Positions 24,600 through 31,953 of a stretch of 64,000 nucleotides of DNA are shown here, piece after piece. Each line of letters begins with the position of its first letter. Position 1 is the stretch's first letter. The stretch comes from a virus. The stretch lies in IMG/VR virus record IMGVR_UViG_3300044511_000013, positions 1 through 64,000 of that record; one strand, 5' to 3'. A program made the translations under genes and the position numbers. The notes under the pieces are model-generated. The model was given only the letters and a program-made list of their open reading frames with translations, searched no databases and was not told the origin of the DNA.

Positions 24600-25142
24600 T
24601 CAACCTCGGGACATCATCGTGGTGAGCAAGTCGGTGTTGACGGGAGTATCCCGGACCCCGAGCTGCGCCATCGGGTTGCGGTCCACCACCGGGGCCGTGG
24701 TGGTCGAAGGCGTCAGCGTAGGGGCAGTGCCGCCCAAGCTGTTGCCAATCGTCACCTGCGGCACGTTGCCCCGGTTGACGAAGGTGAGCGTGATGTTCGC
24801 ATGACCGGCCCCGCCCCCGGTGACGGTGATGTCACCGACACCGACCTTCCCGAGCGCCTCCAACGCCGTCGTGATGGTTGCCGCCGTGGCGTCGTGGTCG
24901 ATCGCCCCCGTCGTCTCGCCGTCGAAGGTGATCGTGTAGGACCCGGCGTTGACCGTGCCACCCCACGTGAGCGTCTGCACCTCGGTCACGTCGCCATGCG
25001 TGACGATCACGTGCCCGGCCTGGATGAGCGCCGGGAGCGCCCGACCAAGGAAGGTGATGTCGCTGCCGATGAGCGTGTAACCCACAGCACGGGTCGTCCC
25101 GTCGATCGGGCCTGGCCGGTTGAGGGTGTAGACGAGCGCCAC
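24600..25142 (-). CDS. Virion protein with Ig-like beta repeat
   Basis: 180 residues. The stretch VQTLTWGGTVNAGSYTITF, DGETTGAIDHDATAATI, ALEALGKVGVGDITVTGG and ITLTFVNRGNVPQVTI is a repeat-type beta unit that I recall from many phage and environmental surface proteins (GTFTLTFDGQTT-like). Placed right after the major capsid gene, it is likely a head decoration or spike. GTG 25142. Confidence 0.65.
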   Translation of the reverse strand: MALVYTLNRPGPIDGTTRAVGYTLIGSDITFLGRALPALIQAGHVIVTHGDVTEVQTLTWGGTVNAGSYTITFDGETTGAIDHDATAATITTALEALGKVGVGDITVTGGGAGHANITLTFVNRGNVPQVTIGNSLGGTAPTLTPSTTTAPVVDRNPMAQLGVRDTPVNTDLLTTMMSRG

Positions 25143-25154
25143 GAGGGTCGCCCC

Positions 25155-26153
25155 CTACTGCACGATCGTGTTGAAAAAGATTCCGCAGTCGGCTGCCACA
25201 ACCTTGTGGTCGTACGCCATCTCCATCTCGATCCGGTCGGACTCCAGGTGCTCCATGCGCATCCGCTTCGTGCGGGTGCCCATCGCCCCGGCACCGTAGA
25301 GCCCGCTCCACGAGAACGTGTACCCGGCGCTCGGCATCATGATGCTCGGAGTCGGGTTGACGTAGAGGAGCAACGCCCCCTTGGTGGAGGCGACGTAGCT
25401 CATGGTCGCCGTGGCCGCTTCCTGAGCTGTGTTCTGTGTGGCACGGGCAACGAGCACCCGCTCCACGTTGAACAGCTGCGCCAGGAGCTGAAGCGTCGGG
25501 ATGGCAGGACCTTGGGTGTACTTGATGCGGTCGAGGATGACCGGGTGCACCAGGAGCTTTTGCTCCACGTACGGCGTGATGACGAGCGTGTTCGGCCGGA
25601 AGCCGGTCTGCTCATCCATCCGCATGGCGTAGGTCGTGACATCGTTGATCGGGTCAGACCCGGCACGGTCCCACTGGATGACCTGGTTGGCAGCCGCCGT
25701 GGCAGCACCGGTCACGTCGAGCGGAGCGCCCGTGATCCCGGCCCAAATGCCGGTGGTGAAGTACTTCGTCACCCACAGTTGGTCCTTCCTGAGGAGCATC
25801 TGCTGGGTGCAGAAGATCGTGGCGTCCCGGTCCATGTCGAGCGGGGTGTCCGTGTTGGCTCGGGTCTGGTCGTCCACGTCCTTGTGGACTGCGAACACCC
25901 GACAGAAGTACGTCGGGGTCGAGTCCACAGCCCAGCCGGAACCTGCCGACTCGGTGCTCGGGGCTCGCTCCTGAGCCTGGGTACGGAACCAATACGACTT
26001 GTCGTACGTGAAGTACCGGTTCGACTGCTTGTCGCTCGGGACAACCGGGAACACCTTGTCGGCGATGAACCGGTCTTCTCGCTGGATGTAAGCCACCGAG
26101 ATGTTCGTGAGCGGCACGTTGACGTGAACGTCGCTCCGTGTGGGCTGCGGCAT
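25155..26153 (-). CDS. Major capsid protein
   Basis: 332 residues, full length for an HK97-fold coat protein of the lambda gpE/encapsulin-like branch. It begins DVHVNVPLTNISVAYIQREDRFIADKVFP, in parts, the usual N-arm, and contains PNTLVITPYVEQKLLVHPVILDRIKY (P-domain helix and strand, in parts) and a C-terminal YDHKVVAADCGIFF strand. GGAGCACACG precedes ATG 26153. It follows scaffold and decoration genes in the expected order. No separate N-terminal delta domain, consistent with an external scaffold. Confidence 0.92.
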   Translation of the reverse strand: MPQPTRSDVHVNVPLTNISVAYIQREDRFIADKVFPVVPSDKQSNRYFTYDKSYWFRTQAQERAPSTESAGSGWAVDSTPTYFCRVFAVHKDVDDQTRANTDTPLDMDRDATIFCTQQMLLRKDQLWVTKYFTTGIWAGITGAPLDVTGAATAAANQVIQWDRAGSDPINDVTTYAMRMDEQTGFRPNTLVITPYVEQKLLVHPVILDRIKYTQGPAIPTLQLLAQLFNVERVLVARATQNTAQEAATATMSYVASTKGALLLYVNPTPSIMMPSAGYTFSWSGLYGAGAMGTRTKRMRMEHLESDRIEMEMAYDHKVVAADCGIFFNTIVQ

Positions 26154-26180
26154 CGTGTGCTCCTACTCCGGTGATCCGGC

Positions 26181-26606
26181 TTAGACCTGGATTTGGTTGC
26201 GACGGGGGTTCATGCAGTCGATCATCACCGTGATGAGTTCATTCACGGCTCCACCGACGATGCAGGTGCCGATGACCCACAGGAAGTCAGTGGCGGCTCC
26301 ACGCTCCACAACCTTGCCTGCGGTGTCGACACCGACCGACTTCCCGGTGGTCACCGTGCCGCCAGCTACGGCCTTGGTGATCCCCGAGACCATGATCTCG
26401 ACTGCGCCGAACGTGCCGTCTGCCAGCGCCGATGCCGGGGTCTTCTCCTGAAGCACCCCGACCGGACGCAGCGTGTCGTTGTTGGCCCCGGTCACGTCCA
26501 TCAACTCGCAGCGACCGTCCGATCGCAGCGTGACCACGACGAACGGCGTGGTGAGCGCCTCATTGGCAACAAGGGTCATCTTGTAGCCAGGAACTTCGTA
26601 CGCCAT
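26181..26606 (-). CDS. Capsid decoration protein (DUF2190-like)
   Basis: 141 residues. The alternation PFVVVTLRSDGRCELMD, RPVGVLQEKTPA, FGAVEIMVSGITKAVAGGTVTTG and SVGVDTAGKVVE is the pattern of DUF2190/trimeric decoration proteins encoded next to the major capsid gene. Likely binds the capsid threefold positions and stabilises the expanded head. Confidence 0.75.
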   Translation of the reverse strand: MAYEVPGYKMTLVANEALTTPFVVVTLRSDGRCELMDVTGANNDTLRPVGVLQEKTPASALADGTFGAVEIMVSGITKAVAGGTVTTGKSVGVDTAGKVVERGAATDFLWVIGTCIVGGAVNELITVMIDCMNPRRNQIQV

Positions 26607-26610
26607 CTCG

Positions 26611-27207
26611 TCACGCTCCCTGCTGGCTGTTGATGTACTGCTCGTACGACTCCGGCGTCAGCGCTTGCACGTACGCCTCCTCGCTGGTGAGCAACGGGTT
26701 CTGGTCCCGGAGGCTCTTGGCGATGGTGTCGATCTGCTGGGTGATCTCGCCGCCCGGCATGGCCGAGCCGATCTCCTCGAACAGCCTCGACTCCTTGACC
26801 GCCGTCGACGCCTTGGTGAGCGCCTCGACGGTCTTGTCGTAGGCCCCGGTGCCGTGCACCGCCTTGAGGGTCTCGACAATCTCGGCCTCGGGCATCGCCA
26901 GCCCGGAGAGGCCCTTGGCGATGTCGGTGATCTCCCGGTCGATCCGGGCCTGGCGCTCGGCCTTGGCAACCTCGGTGGCCTGTTCGGCTACCGCACGGGC
27001 CTGGGCCAGCTCGCCGTAGAGGCTCTTGACGATCGTCTGTGCTGCCGGGTCGAGCGACTTGAAGACGGTCTCCAGGTCGCTGTCATCGAACTTGGTCACG
27101 GGCTCGGGGTCCTCCTCGTGCTTGAGAATCTCGTCCTCCAGCTTGGTGATGTACTCCTGGACCCAATCGTCGAGGGCCTCGAAGTCGCCCTTTGCGGTTC
27201 CGGTCAT
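26611..27207 (-). CDS. Capsid scaffold protein
   Basis: 198 residues, acidic and almost entirely helical (EALDDWVQEYITKLEDEIL; ELAQARAVAEQATEVAKAE), ending in a short basic/polar tail, as expected for a scaffold that fills the prohead and is removed at maturation. ATG 27207 follows GAGAGGAA and a promoter-like box (27271-27238). Lies immediately before the decoration and coat genes. It does not carry the GHPFRGNQ tag found in the preceding genes. Confidence 0.75.
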   Translation of the reverse strand: MTGTAKGDFEALDDWVQEYITKLEDEILKHEEDPEPVTKFDDSDLETVFKSLDPAAQTIVKSLYGELAQARAVAEQATEVAKAERQARIDREITDIAKGLSGLAMPEAEIVETLKAVHGTGAYDKTVEALTKASTAVKESRLFEEIGSAMPGGEITQQIDTIAKSLRDQNPLLTSEEAYVQALTPESYEQYINSQQGA

Positions 27208-27237
27208 CGTGATTCCTCTCGATGCGTGTTGGTCTGC

Positions 27238-27271
27238 ACGGTACAGAGGCCGTCGGGCCAAGTGTTGTTCT
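27238..27271 (-). promoter_or_regulatory. Late promoter-like box upstream of scaffold/capsid genes
   Basis: Starts AGAACAACACTTGGCCC and, 28 bases from its start, has TACCGT (27243 to 27238). It overlaps the TAG of the upstream gene. The scaffold ATG is 30 bases after the hexamer with a ribosome binding site between. Strong alignment with the boxes at 49211 and 28318. Confidence 0.5.
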
Positions 27272-28277
27272 ACGAGCCCCTGTAGCCCTCTTGCCACCAT
27301 GCGGGGTTGTCCCGTACCCCGAGGGTGCCCCAGTTGATGTTGCTGTTGGTGCTGTTGCGCCACCACTCGGAGTCGTTGAGGTCCGTTGCCTTCTCGCCCA
27401 GCAACCGGTCCAACAGGCTCTTGCGCTTGGGCTTGGCGGGCTTCGGTGGCTCGGCCATCTTGCGGTCCCTCAGCGCCTTGCGCTTGGCCGCCGACGATGC
27501 TGCCGTGAGGGCGATCGCCGTCTTGTCGGTGTCCCAGTTGGCGTCCGCTGCCTCGACGGTGTTGCCGGTCAGCTTGCGCCAAGCGTCCTGCGAGAAGCCG
27601 TACTGGTTGCGCACACCGTCGCCAGTGTCCTCGGCCAACGCCTTGAACCAATCGGCCGGGGTCTTGTTGTAGCGCTTCGCCTGGTCCCGCCAGTCCGAAC
27701 CCGGCATCCCCTCGTCCGGTGCGTTGTCCCCGCCCAACCCCTTGACGTGCTGATTGCCCCGGAAGGGGTGGCCCGCCTCGCCGCTTGGGCCTGATCCACC
27801 GCCGCCCACCTTGACGTACTGGTTCCCACGGAACGGGTGTCCGGGGAAGTCACCCTTGGTGATCTTGGGCTTGGTGGGGTTCGGGTCGTCCTTCTTGGGA
27901 GGCTCCTCGCCGTCGACCATGAGCTTCTGGCGCAGCTTGGACCGCTTGTCGGTCGGCTTCTTGCGCTCAGGTATCTCCGGCTTCTCGTCCTCGGGCTCCT
28001 CGGCCTCACGGTCCTCGTCGAGTTCGTCCTTCTCGTCCTCGTCGAGGTCGGCTTCCTCGGTCCTGGGCTCGGGCTCGTCCTTCCCTGCAAACGGCTTCTT
28101 TTTGCCCTTGGGCTTCTCCGAACCGAGCGGCCGGTCGACATGGGTGTCGCCCCCGTCGGGTTCGGCCTTGGACACATCCCGCTTGAAGATCATCACTTCG
28201 GCACCGGGCTCAGCGGGTCGGTCGACCAGCGACACCCGACGCAAGCGGACCTTGCGGAGACGAGACACCCGAGCCAT
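27270..28277 (-). CDS. Tagged head protein with VSLVDRPA motif and acidic region
   Basis: 335 residues. The N-terminus LRRVSLVDRPAEPGAEV (residues 12-28) matches the C-terminal strand motif of prohead proteases. Residues 60-135 are highly charged (Glu/Asp/Lys). The GHPFRGNQ tag occurs twice, at 141-157 (KGDFPGHPFRGNQYVKV) and 169-180. A C-terminal part (195-250) has a small helical unit, SLLDRLLGE at 287-295, and a Trp-rich end (WWRNSTN, NPAWWQEGY). It may be part of the protease/scaffold core. ATG 28277 lies 7 bases after TACGCT without a ribosome binding site. Confidence 0.8.
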   Translation of the reverse strand: MARVSRLRKVRLRRVSLVDRPAEPGAEVMIFKRDVSKAEPDGGDTHVDRPLGSEKPKGKKKPFAGKDEPEPRTEEADLDEDEKDELDEDREAEEPEDEKPEIPERKKPTDKRSKLRQKLMVDGEEPPKKDDPNPTKPKITKGDFPGHPFRGNQYVKVGGGGSGPSGEAGHPFRGNQHVKGLGGDNAPDEGMPGSDWRDQAKRYNKTPADWFKALAEDTGDGVRNQYGFSQDAWRKLTGNTVEAADANWDTDKTAIALTAASSAAKRKALRDRKMAEPPKPAKPKRKSLLDRLLGEKATDLNDSEWWRNSTNSNINWGTLGVRDNPAWWQEGYRGS

Positions 28278-28284
28278 CCCGGCC

Positions 28285-28318
28285 AGCGTACGAGTGTGCG
28301 CCGTGCAGGTGTTGCTCT
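28285..28318 (-). promoter_or_regulatory. Late promoter-like box upstream of the 335-aa tagged gene
   Basis: Starts AGAGCAACACCTG at the A of the upstream TAG stop; TACGCT (28290 to 28285) begins 28 bases later. The ATG at 28277 is only 7 bases downstream of the hexamer and has no ribosome binding site, which points to a leaderless mRNA. Confidence 0.5.
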
Positions 28319-29573
28319 AGCCGAGCAAGCGGAACCGGAGCTGATCCCGAGCCTCGTCGTTGCAACCGAGGCACGGTGTGCGCTTCTTCAGGTCCGCCCC
28401 GATGCCCACTCCGGGGATGCCCCAGTCCTCGGTGAACTGGTTGGCCTCCACGAGCACGTCGAGGATGCTGGCGTTCACCCGGCGTATCGGCAACTTGATG
28501 TCGCCTTCCTTGTTGTCCTCAAGGTCCACCGCCACGGCAGCCGCCCAACGGTGGTGGCCGTCGATCACGTAGTTGTCGGCCGACACGAAGATGGAGCCCG
28601 AGCCCAGGTCCATCGAGCCGTCCTTGATGCTCGCCACCATCCCGGCGACGTTGGCACCGTCCAGCTCATTCTGCGTGGCCTTCAGGTAGCTCGCCAGCTC
28701 GGACCCCTCGGACACGTCGATGCCCTTTGACTCCATGTGCTGGACGAACTGTTCGGCGAGGTTGACCCGGCCCTTGTTGTCCCGAGGCTGCTTGTCGGCC
28801 TCAGACCCCTCGACCGGCGTCTTGGTGGTGAACTGCGGCATCTTGAGCCTGGGGATGCCCTTCGATTCGGTGCAGAACAAGTTGGTCCCCGGCACCGACA
28901 CCTTGCACAGGTCGTAGGTGGGGGCCTTCTCGCCCTTGGCCACGGCGTCGTCCACTATCTCCTTGAGCTTGCTCAGCAACGTGCTGACTTCCCGCTTCGA
29001 GGAGAGTTCGACGTGGTACCCCTCGGCCAGCGCCTTGACGGCCTCGTCGACCGTCTTGGCCCGCACGGTCTCGCCCTTCTTGGGCTTGCGGCCTCCGTAC
29101 GCCTCCAGCTCGGCCTTGGCCTCCGCCTTGCCCGGAGACTGGCCTTGCTCCGCCCACCTCGCTGCATCGAGCGTGTCGAGCCGAGGCCGGGAGAGACGGC
29201 TGCGCAACCGGTCCCGGAGGGTGGAGCGCTGCTTCGTCTTCTTCGGGCCGCCGCCACCGATGCCCCCGGTGTGCTGATTGCCCCGGAACTTGTGGCCTAC
29301 GGCCTCGCCCTTGGCCAACTTCTGCTTGCGGTACTCATCGAGCACCTCGTAGTACTGCTCTCGGGTGAAGGCACCCCGGTCGTTGGCAGCGTCCACGGCA
29401 AACCACGTGTGTGACCGATCAACCTCAAAGGCGTAGCCGTCCCAGCCGTTCTGCCAGTTCCGGCGCACCGAGTAGGGCACTTCCTCGTGCCGCACAAAGG
29501 GGTACGAGAGGATGAGCGCCTTCTGCGCTGGCCAGTCGCCCTTCAGATCGAGCAGGTCGGTTTCGAGGCTCAT
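28317..29573 (-). CDS. Tagged head protein with ParB/Srx-like DGHHR domain
   Basis: 418 residues from ATG 29573 (ATGA overlap with the protease/kinase gene). Residues 1-85 form an N-terminal domain rich in aromatics. The tag KGEAVGHKFRGNQHTGG is at 88-104, followed by basic repeats LRDRLRSRL. A middle domain (LPRLKMPQ-type phrase GIPRLKMPQF, then ELASYLKATQNELDGANVAGM) leads into VSADNYVIDGHHRWAAAVAV, the ParB/sulfiredoxin-like DGHHR motif that in relatives binds nucleotide and can act as nuclease or NTPase. Two cysteines in PCLGCND near the C-terminus. Ends LRFRLLG. Likely head-packaged; substrate unknown. Confidence 0.82.
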   Translation of the reverse strand: MSLETDLLDLKGDWPAQKALILSYPFVRHEEVPYSVRRNWQNGWDGYAFEVDRSHTWFAVDAANDRGAFTREQYYEVLDEYRKQKLAKGEAVGHKFRGNQHTGGIGGGGPKKTKQRSTLRDRLRSRLSRPRLDTLDAARWAEQGQSPGKAEAKAELEAYGGRKPKKGETVRAKTVDEAVKALAEGYHVELSSKREVSTLLSKLKEIVDDAVAKGEKAPTYDLCKVSVPGTNLFCTESKGIPRLKMPQFTTKTPVEGSEADKQPRDNKGRVNLAEQFVQHMESKGIDVSEGSELASYLKATQNELDGANVAGMVASIKDGSMDLGSGSIFVSADNYVIDGHHRWAAAVAVDLEDNKEGDIKLPIRRVNASILDVLVEANQFTEDWGIPGVGIGADLKKRTPCLGCNDEARDQLRFRLLG

Positions 29574-31009
29574 CCCGCCGCCACCAGTCGACCACCTTGC
29601 GTGCCATCCCACACCTGCCAGCCTCGATCGGCGAGGTGCTTGACCTCCTCGAAGGCACGCCGGTTCACGCTCGAATACACCGGGTCCCGTGACTCCTCGA
29701 CCACGCTCTCGGGCACATAGCGCCCGCCAAGGGGCGTCAACAGCGAGTCCATGTAGCGCTTCCTGATCCGCTGCTTCGACACCTCCACCGGCACGTCCAT
29801 GAACAACAACCGGAGCTTGTACTTCGGGCCGTTGTCATCGAGGAGCGGCTTGAGCCGCTTGTGAACCTGGCCGGGGTTGCTCATGGTGATGTCCCAGATG
29901 AAGTTCACACCAACCTCGCTGGCTGCGTCAGCGAGCCTCTTGGACAAGTCGGCAGCCTCCTCGTGGTACAGCTCGGCCAGCTCCATGGGCTTGAAGTAGT
30001 CAAGCTCCTCGAACTCATCGGGCAGCCCCGCTCGCTCCGCCAAGATGACCTTGAGGTCGTCGTTGCTGATGTTGAGGTACAGCTCCTTGGGCAGCCCCGC
30101 CCTCGGGTCCTTGAGCATCGTTGACTTCCCGGCACCAGGCAGGCCACCGGTCATGGCCACCTCGGCCTGGCGAGGCACGTTGGCGGCTTCCGCCATGATC
30201 TCGTCGATGATCTCGTCGTGGAGCTTGCGGCGCTCAGCGATGTAGCCACCGGTCTCGGGGTCGGTGTAGTACCCCTTCGTGTCGAGTCCGGCGTCCATGT
30301 AGCGCTTGTTGGTTGCGGTCACGAGTTCGAGGTGATCCAGGACCGCCTCGGTCAGCTCGCCAGTGGCGTCGTAGTGCGCCACGGCCTCCTTCACCCACGG
30401 CTCATCGTTGGTCCACGGTTCGACGGGCCTGCCGGGCTTCGAGGTAACCCGGCTGAGTGCGTGGGATGCGGTCGGTGGGGTCTTCCCCCGTGACGGCACC
30501 TTGACGTACTGATTCCCACGGAAGGGATGACCCTCGAAGTCACCCTTGGCCAGGTCGTCGGCGTCGAGGTACTCACGGTGCCCCGAACCGCCGACCGAGA
30601 AGCCCTTGTAGCGCCCCGACTTGACCTCTTGCCACACCCGGTCGTCCCGGACCTTGAAGCCGACCCACCAGGCCATCGGCAGCGTGCCGTCGGGCACGCC
30701 CATCTTGGCCAACTTCTCCGGTGTGAAGGCCATGGACTCCACCAGGTCGGCCACCGGCACGTCGTAGTGCATCTCGTCGCCGAGGCGTGACTCCAGAGCG
30801 AAGTGGTACGCCATGTCCTCCAGCTCGGCCGGGTCGTCGATGAAGTCGCCTTGCTTGTCGATGCGCAGCGAGCCGTCCGGGTTGGTCGCTCGGTAGGCCC
30901 AGCCGAACACGAGCCTGCGGTCCTCATCGAGCTTGAGCACGTCGTCAGTGGCGTCGGCGAACTCGGTCTCACCGAGCAACCGTTGACGGAGCATGGCCCG
31001 AGATGTCAT
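29570..31009 (-). CDS. XkdF-type prohead protease fused through a tag to a zeta-toxin-like kinase
   Basis: 479 residues with two domains. Residues 32-145 match XkdF-type phage serine proteases: VFGWAYRATNPDG, DKQGDFIDDPAELE, GDEMHYD (His81), LVESMAFTPEKL, WWVGFKV and YKGFSVGGSG (Ser138 as likely nucleophile). The tag spans 155-171. Residues 283-400 are a P-loop kinase of the zeta-toxin/AAA type: TGGLPGAGKST (Walker A, 287-297), LNISNDDLK and IWDITMS. Zeta kinases phosphorylate UDP-sugars or other small molecules. Near its N-terminus it has LRQRLLGE. The protease would cut scaffold and perhaps tags; the kinase could be released by self-cleavage. That step is inference. Confidence 0.88.
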   Translation of the reverse strand: MTSRAMLRQRLLGETEFADATDDVLKLDEDRRLVFGWAYRATNPDGSLRIDKQGDFIDDPAELEDMAYHFALESRLGDEMHYDVPVADLVESMAFTPEKLAKMGVPDGTLPMAWWVGFKVRDDRVWQEVKSGRYKGFSVGGSGHREYLDADDLAKGDFEGHPFRGNQYVKVPSRGKTPPTASHALSRVTSKPGRPVEPWTNDEPWVKEAVAHYDATGELTEAVLDHLELVTATNKRYMDAGLDTKGYYTDPETGGYIAERRKLHDEIIDEIMAEAANVPRQAEVAMTGGLPGAGKSTMLKDPRAGLPKELYLNISNDDLKVILAERAGLPDEFEELDYFKPMELAELYHEEAADLSKRLADAASEVGVNFIWDITMSNPGQVHKRLKPLLDDNGPKYKLRLLFMDVPVEVSKQRIRKRYMDSLLTPLGGRYVPESVVEESRDPVYSSVNRRAFEEVKHLADRGWQVWDGTQGGRLVAAG

Positions 31010-31953
31010 TGGTCCAGTATCGCCTTGCGGAGCCGGTCACGGGCGCTCTTGGGGCCGATGTGAAACACCCGGCCGAGCGACGCATGGTGCGAGCCGGTCA
31101 CGTCGTAGGCGTTGTCTGCGTCCGAGCTGGCCTGGGCCATGGCAGGTCGCTGCCGCCGTGCCTTGAGCAGTCGGACGAGCGCAGCCAGCCGCTTGCGCAG
31201 CTCCTCGGGCAGTAGCAGCACCTTCTGTGGGCCGAAGTAGCCCCGCTGGATCAGGAAGGCGTTCTGGCCCCGCAGCTCGGTGGCCGCAGCCTTGGCGGCC
31301 TCGGTGCTGAACATCGACAAGTGAGCCTGGTAGGCGGCCTCCTCACCGTGCCGGTCGAACGCACGGCCGGTCCCGAGGTGGCCGAAGGCATCGTGCACCG
31401 CCCGGAACTTGTCATTCTGTTCGTTGGTGAGGTACGGGTGACCCCCGGTGGCCTCCGTCTTCAGAATCTTGAGCCGGTTGTGGCTAAGGAAGTCATCGAG
31501 CATCTCGGCGTAGTTCGCATACGGGTCGTCGTCGGTGTACTCGATCTTGATGCCGAGCTGATCGGTCAGGATCGAATACTGCTTGTCCAGCTCGCCGATC
31601 AGTGCCTCGTAGGCCCGCCGAACCTCTGCATCCGGCACGGCGTCCTCGGGGGCCTCCTCGTAGAACTTGGCGATGGCCTCCCGCCGCTCCGGCGTGATCG
31701 CCCGTGTAGCGCTCCAGTCACGCTGATCGCCGTGGAACTTCTTGAGGGCCTTGACCGGCGTGGCCATGACCATCTCGACGCCATCGTGCGACGTGATGGA
31801 TCGGACCTGGCCCGAGACCTTGACGTACTGATTCCCCCGGAAGGGATGACCCTCGTAGTCGCCCTTCTTGATCCGTGCGAGTTGCCGCTCGTCGTCGTCC
31901 TCACTCGTGTCGAACGGCCACACGCTGATCTCGTCCAGCCCGAGGTACTTCAT
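31006..31953 (-). CDS. Tagged head protein with conserved VHDxFGH domain
   Basis: 315 residues; ATG 31953 overlaps the upstream stop (ATGA). The tag KGDYEGHPFRGNQYVKV is at 30-46. Residues 170-235 contain FRAVHDAFGHLGTG (His187, His192), a GEEAAYQAH motif (Glu204, Glu205, His211) and TELRGQNAFL, a set I recall from phage head-fusion and polyvalent proteins without a described function; the His/Glu pattern suggests metal binding. A C-terminal helical part is basic (LRKRLAALVRLLKARRQR) and ends DRLRKAILDQ. Unknown activity. Confidence 0.8.
   Translation of the reverse strand: MKYLGLDEISVWPFDTSEDDDERQLARIKKGDYEGHPFRGNQYVKVSGQVRSITSHDGVEMVMATPVKALKKFHGDQRDWSATRAITPERREAIAKFYEEAPEDAVPDAEVRRAYEALIGELDKQYSILTDQLGIKIEYTDDDPYANYAEMLDDFLSHNRLKILKTEATGGHPYLTNEQNDKFRAVHDAFGHLGTGRAFDRHGEEAAYQAHLSMFSTEAAKAAATELRGQNAFLIQRGYFGPQKVLLLPEELRKRLAALVRLLKARRQRPAMAQASSDADNAYDVTGSHHASLGRVFHIGPKSARDRLRKAILDQ

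Noticed and set aside
24597-26174. 525-residue plus-strand open frame opposite the major capsid gene
   Set aside because: Arg/His/Val-rich shadow without motif; the capsid protein is certain.
29570-31009. Zeta-like kinase as part of a plasmid-type toxin-antitoxin pair
   Set aside because: No epsilon-like antitoxin gene is adjacent and the kinase is fused to a head protease; an addiction role is not supported.
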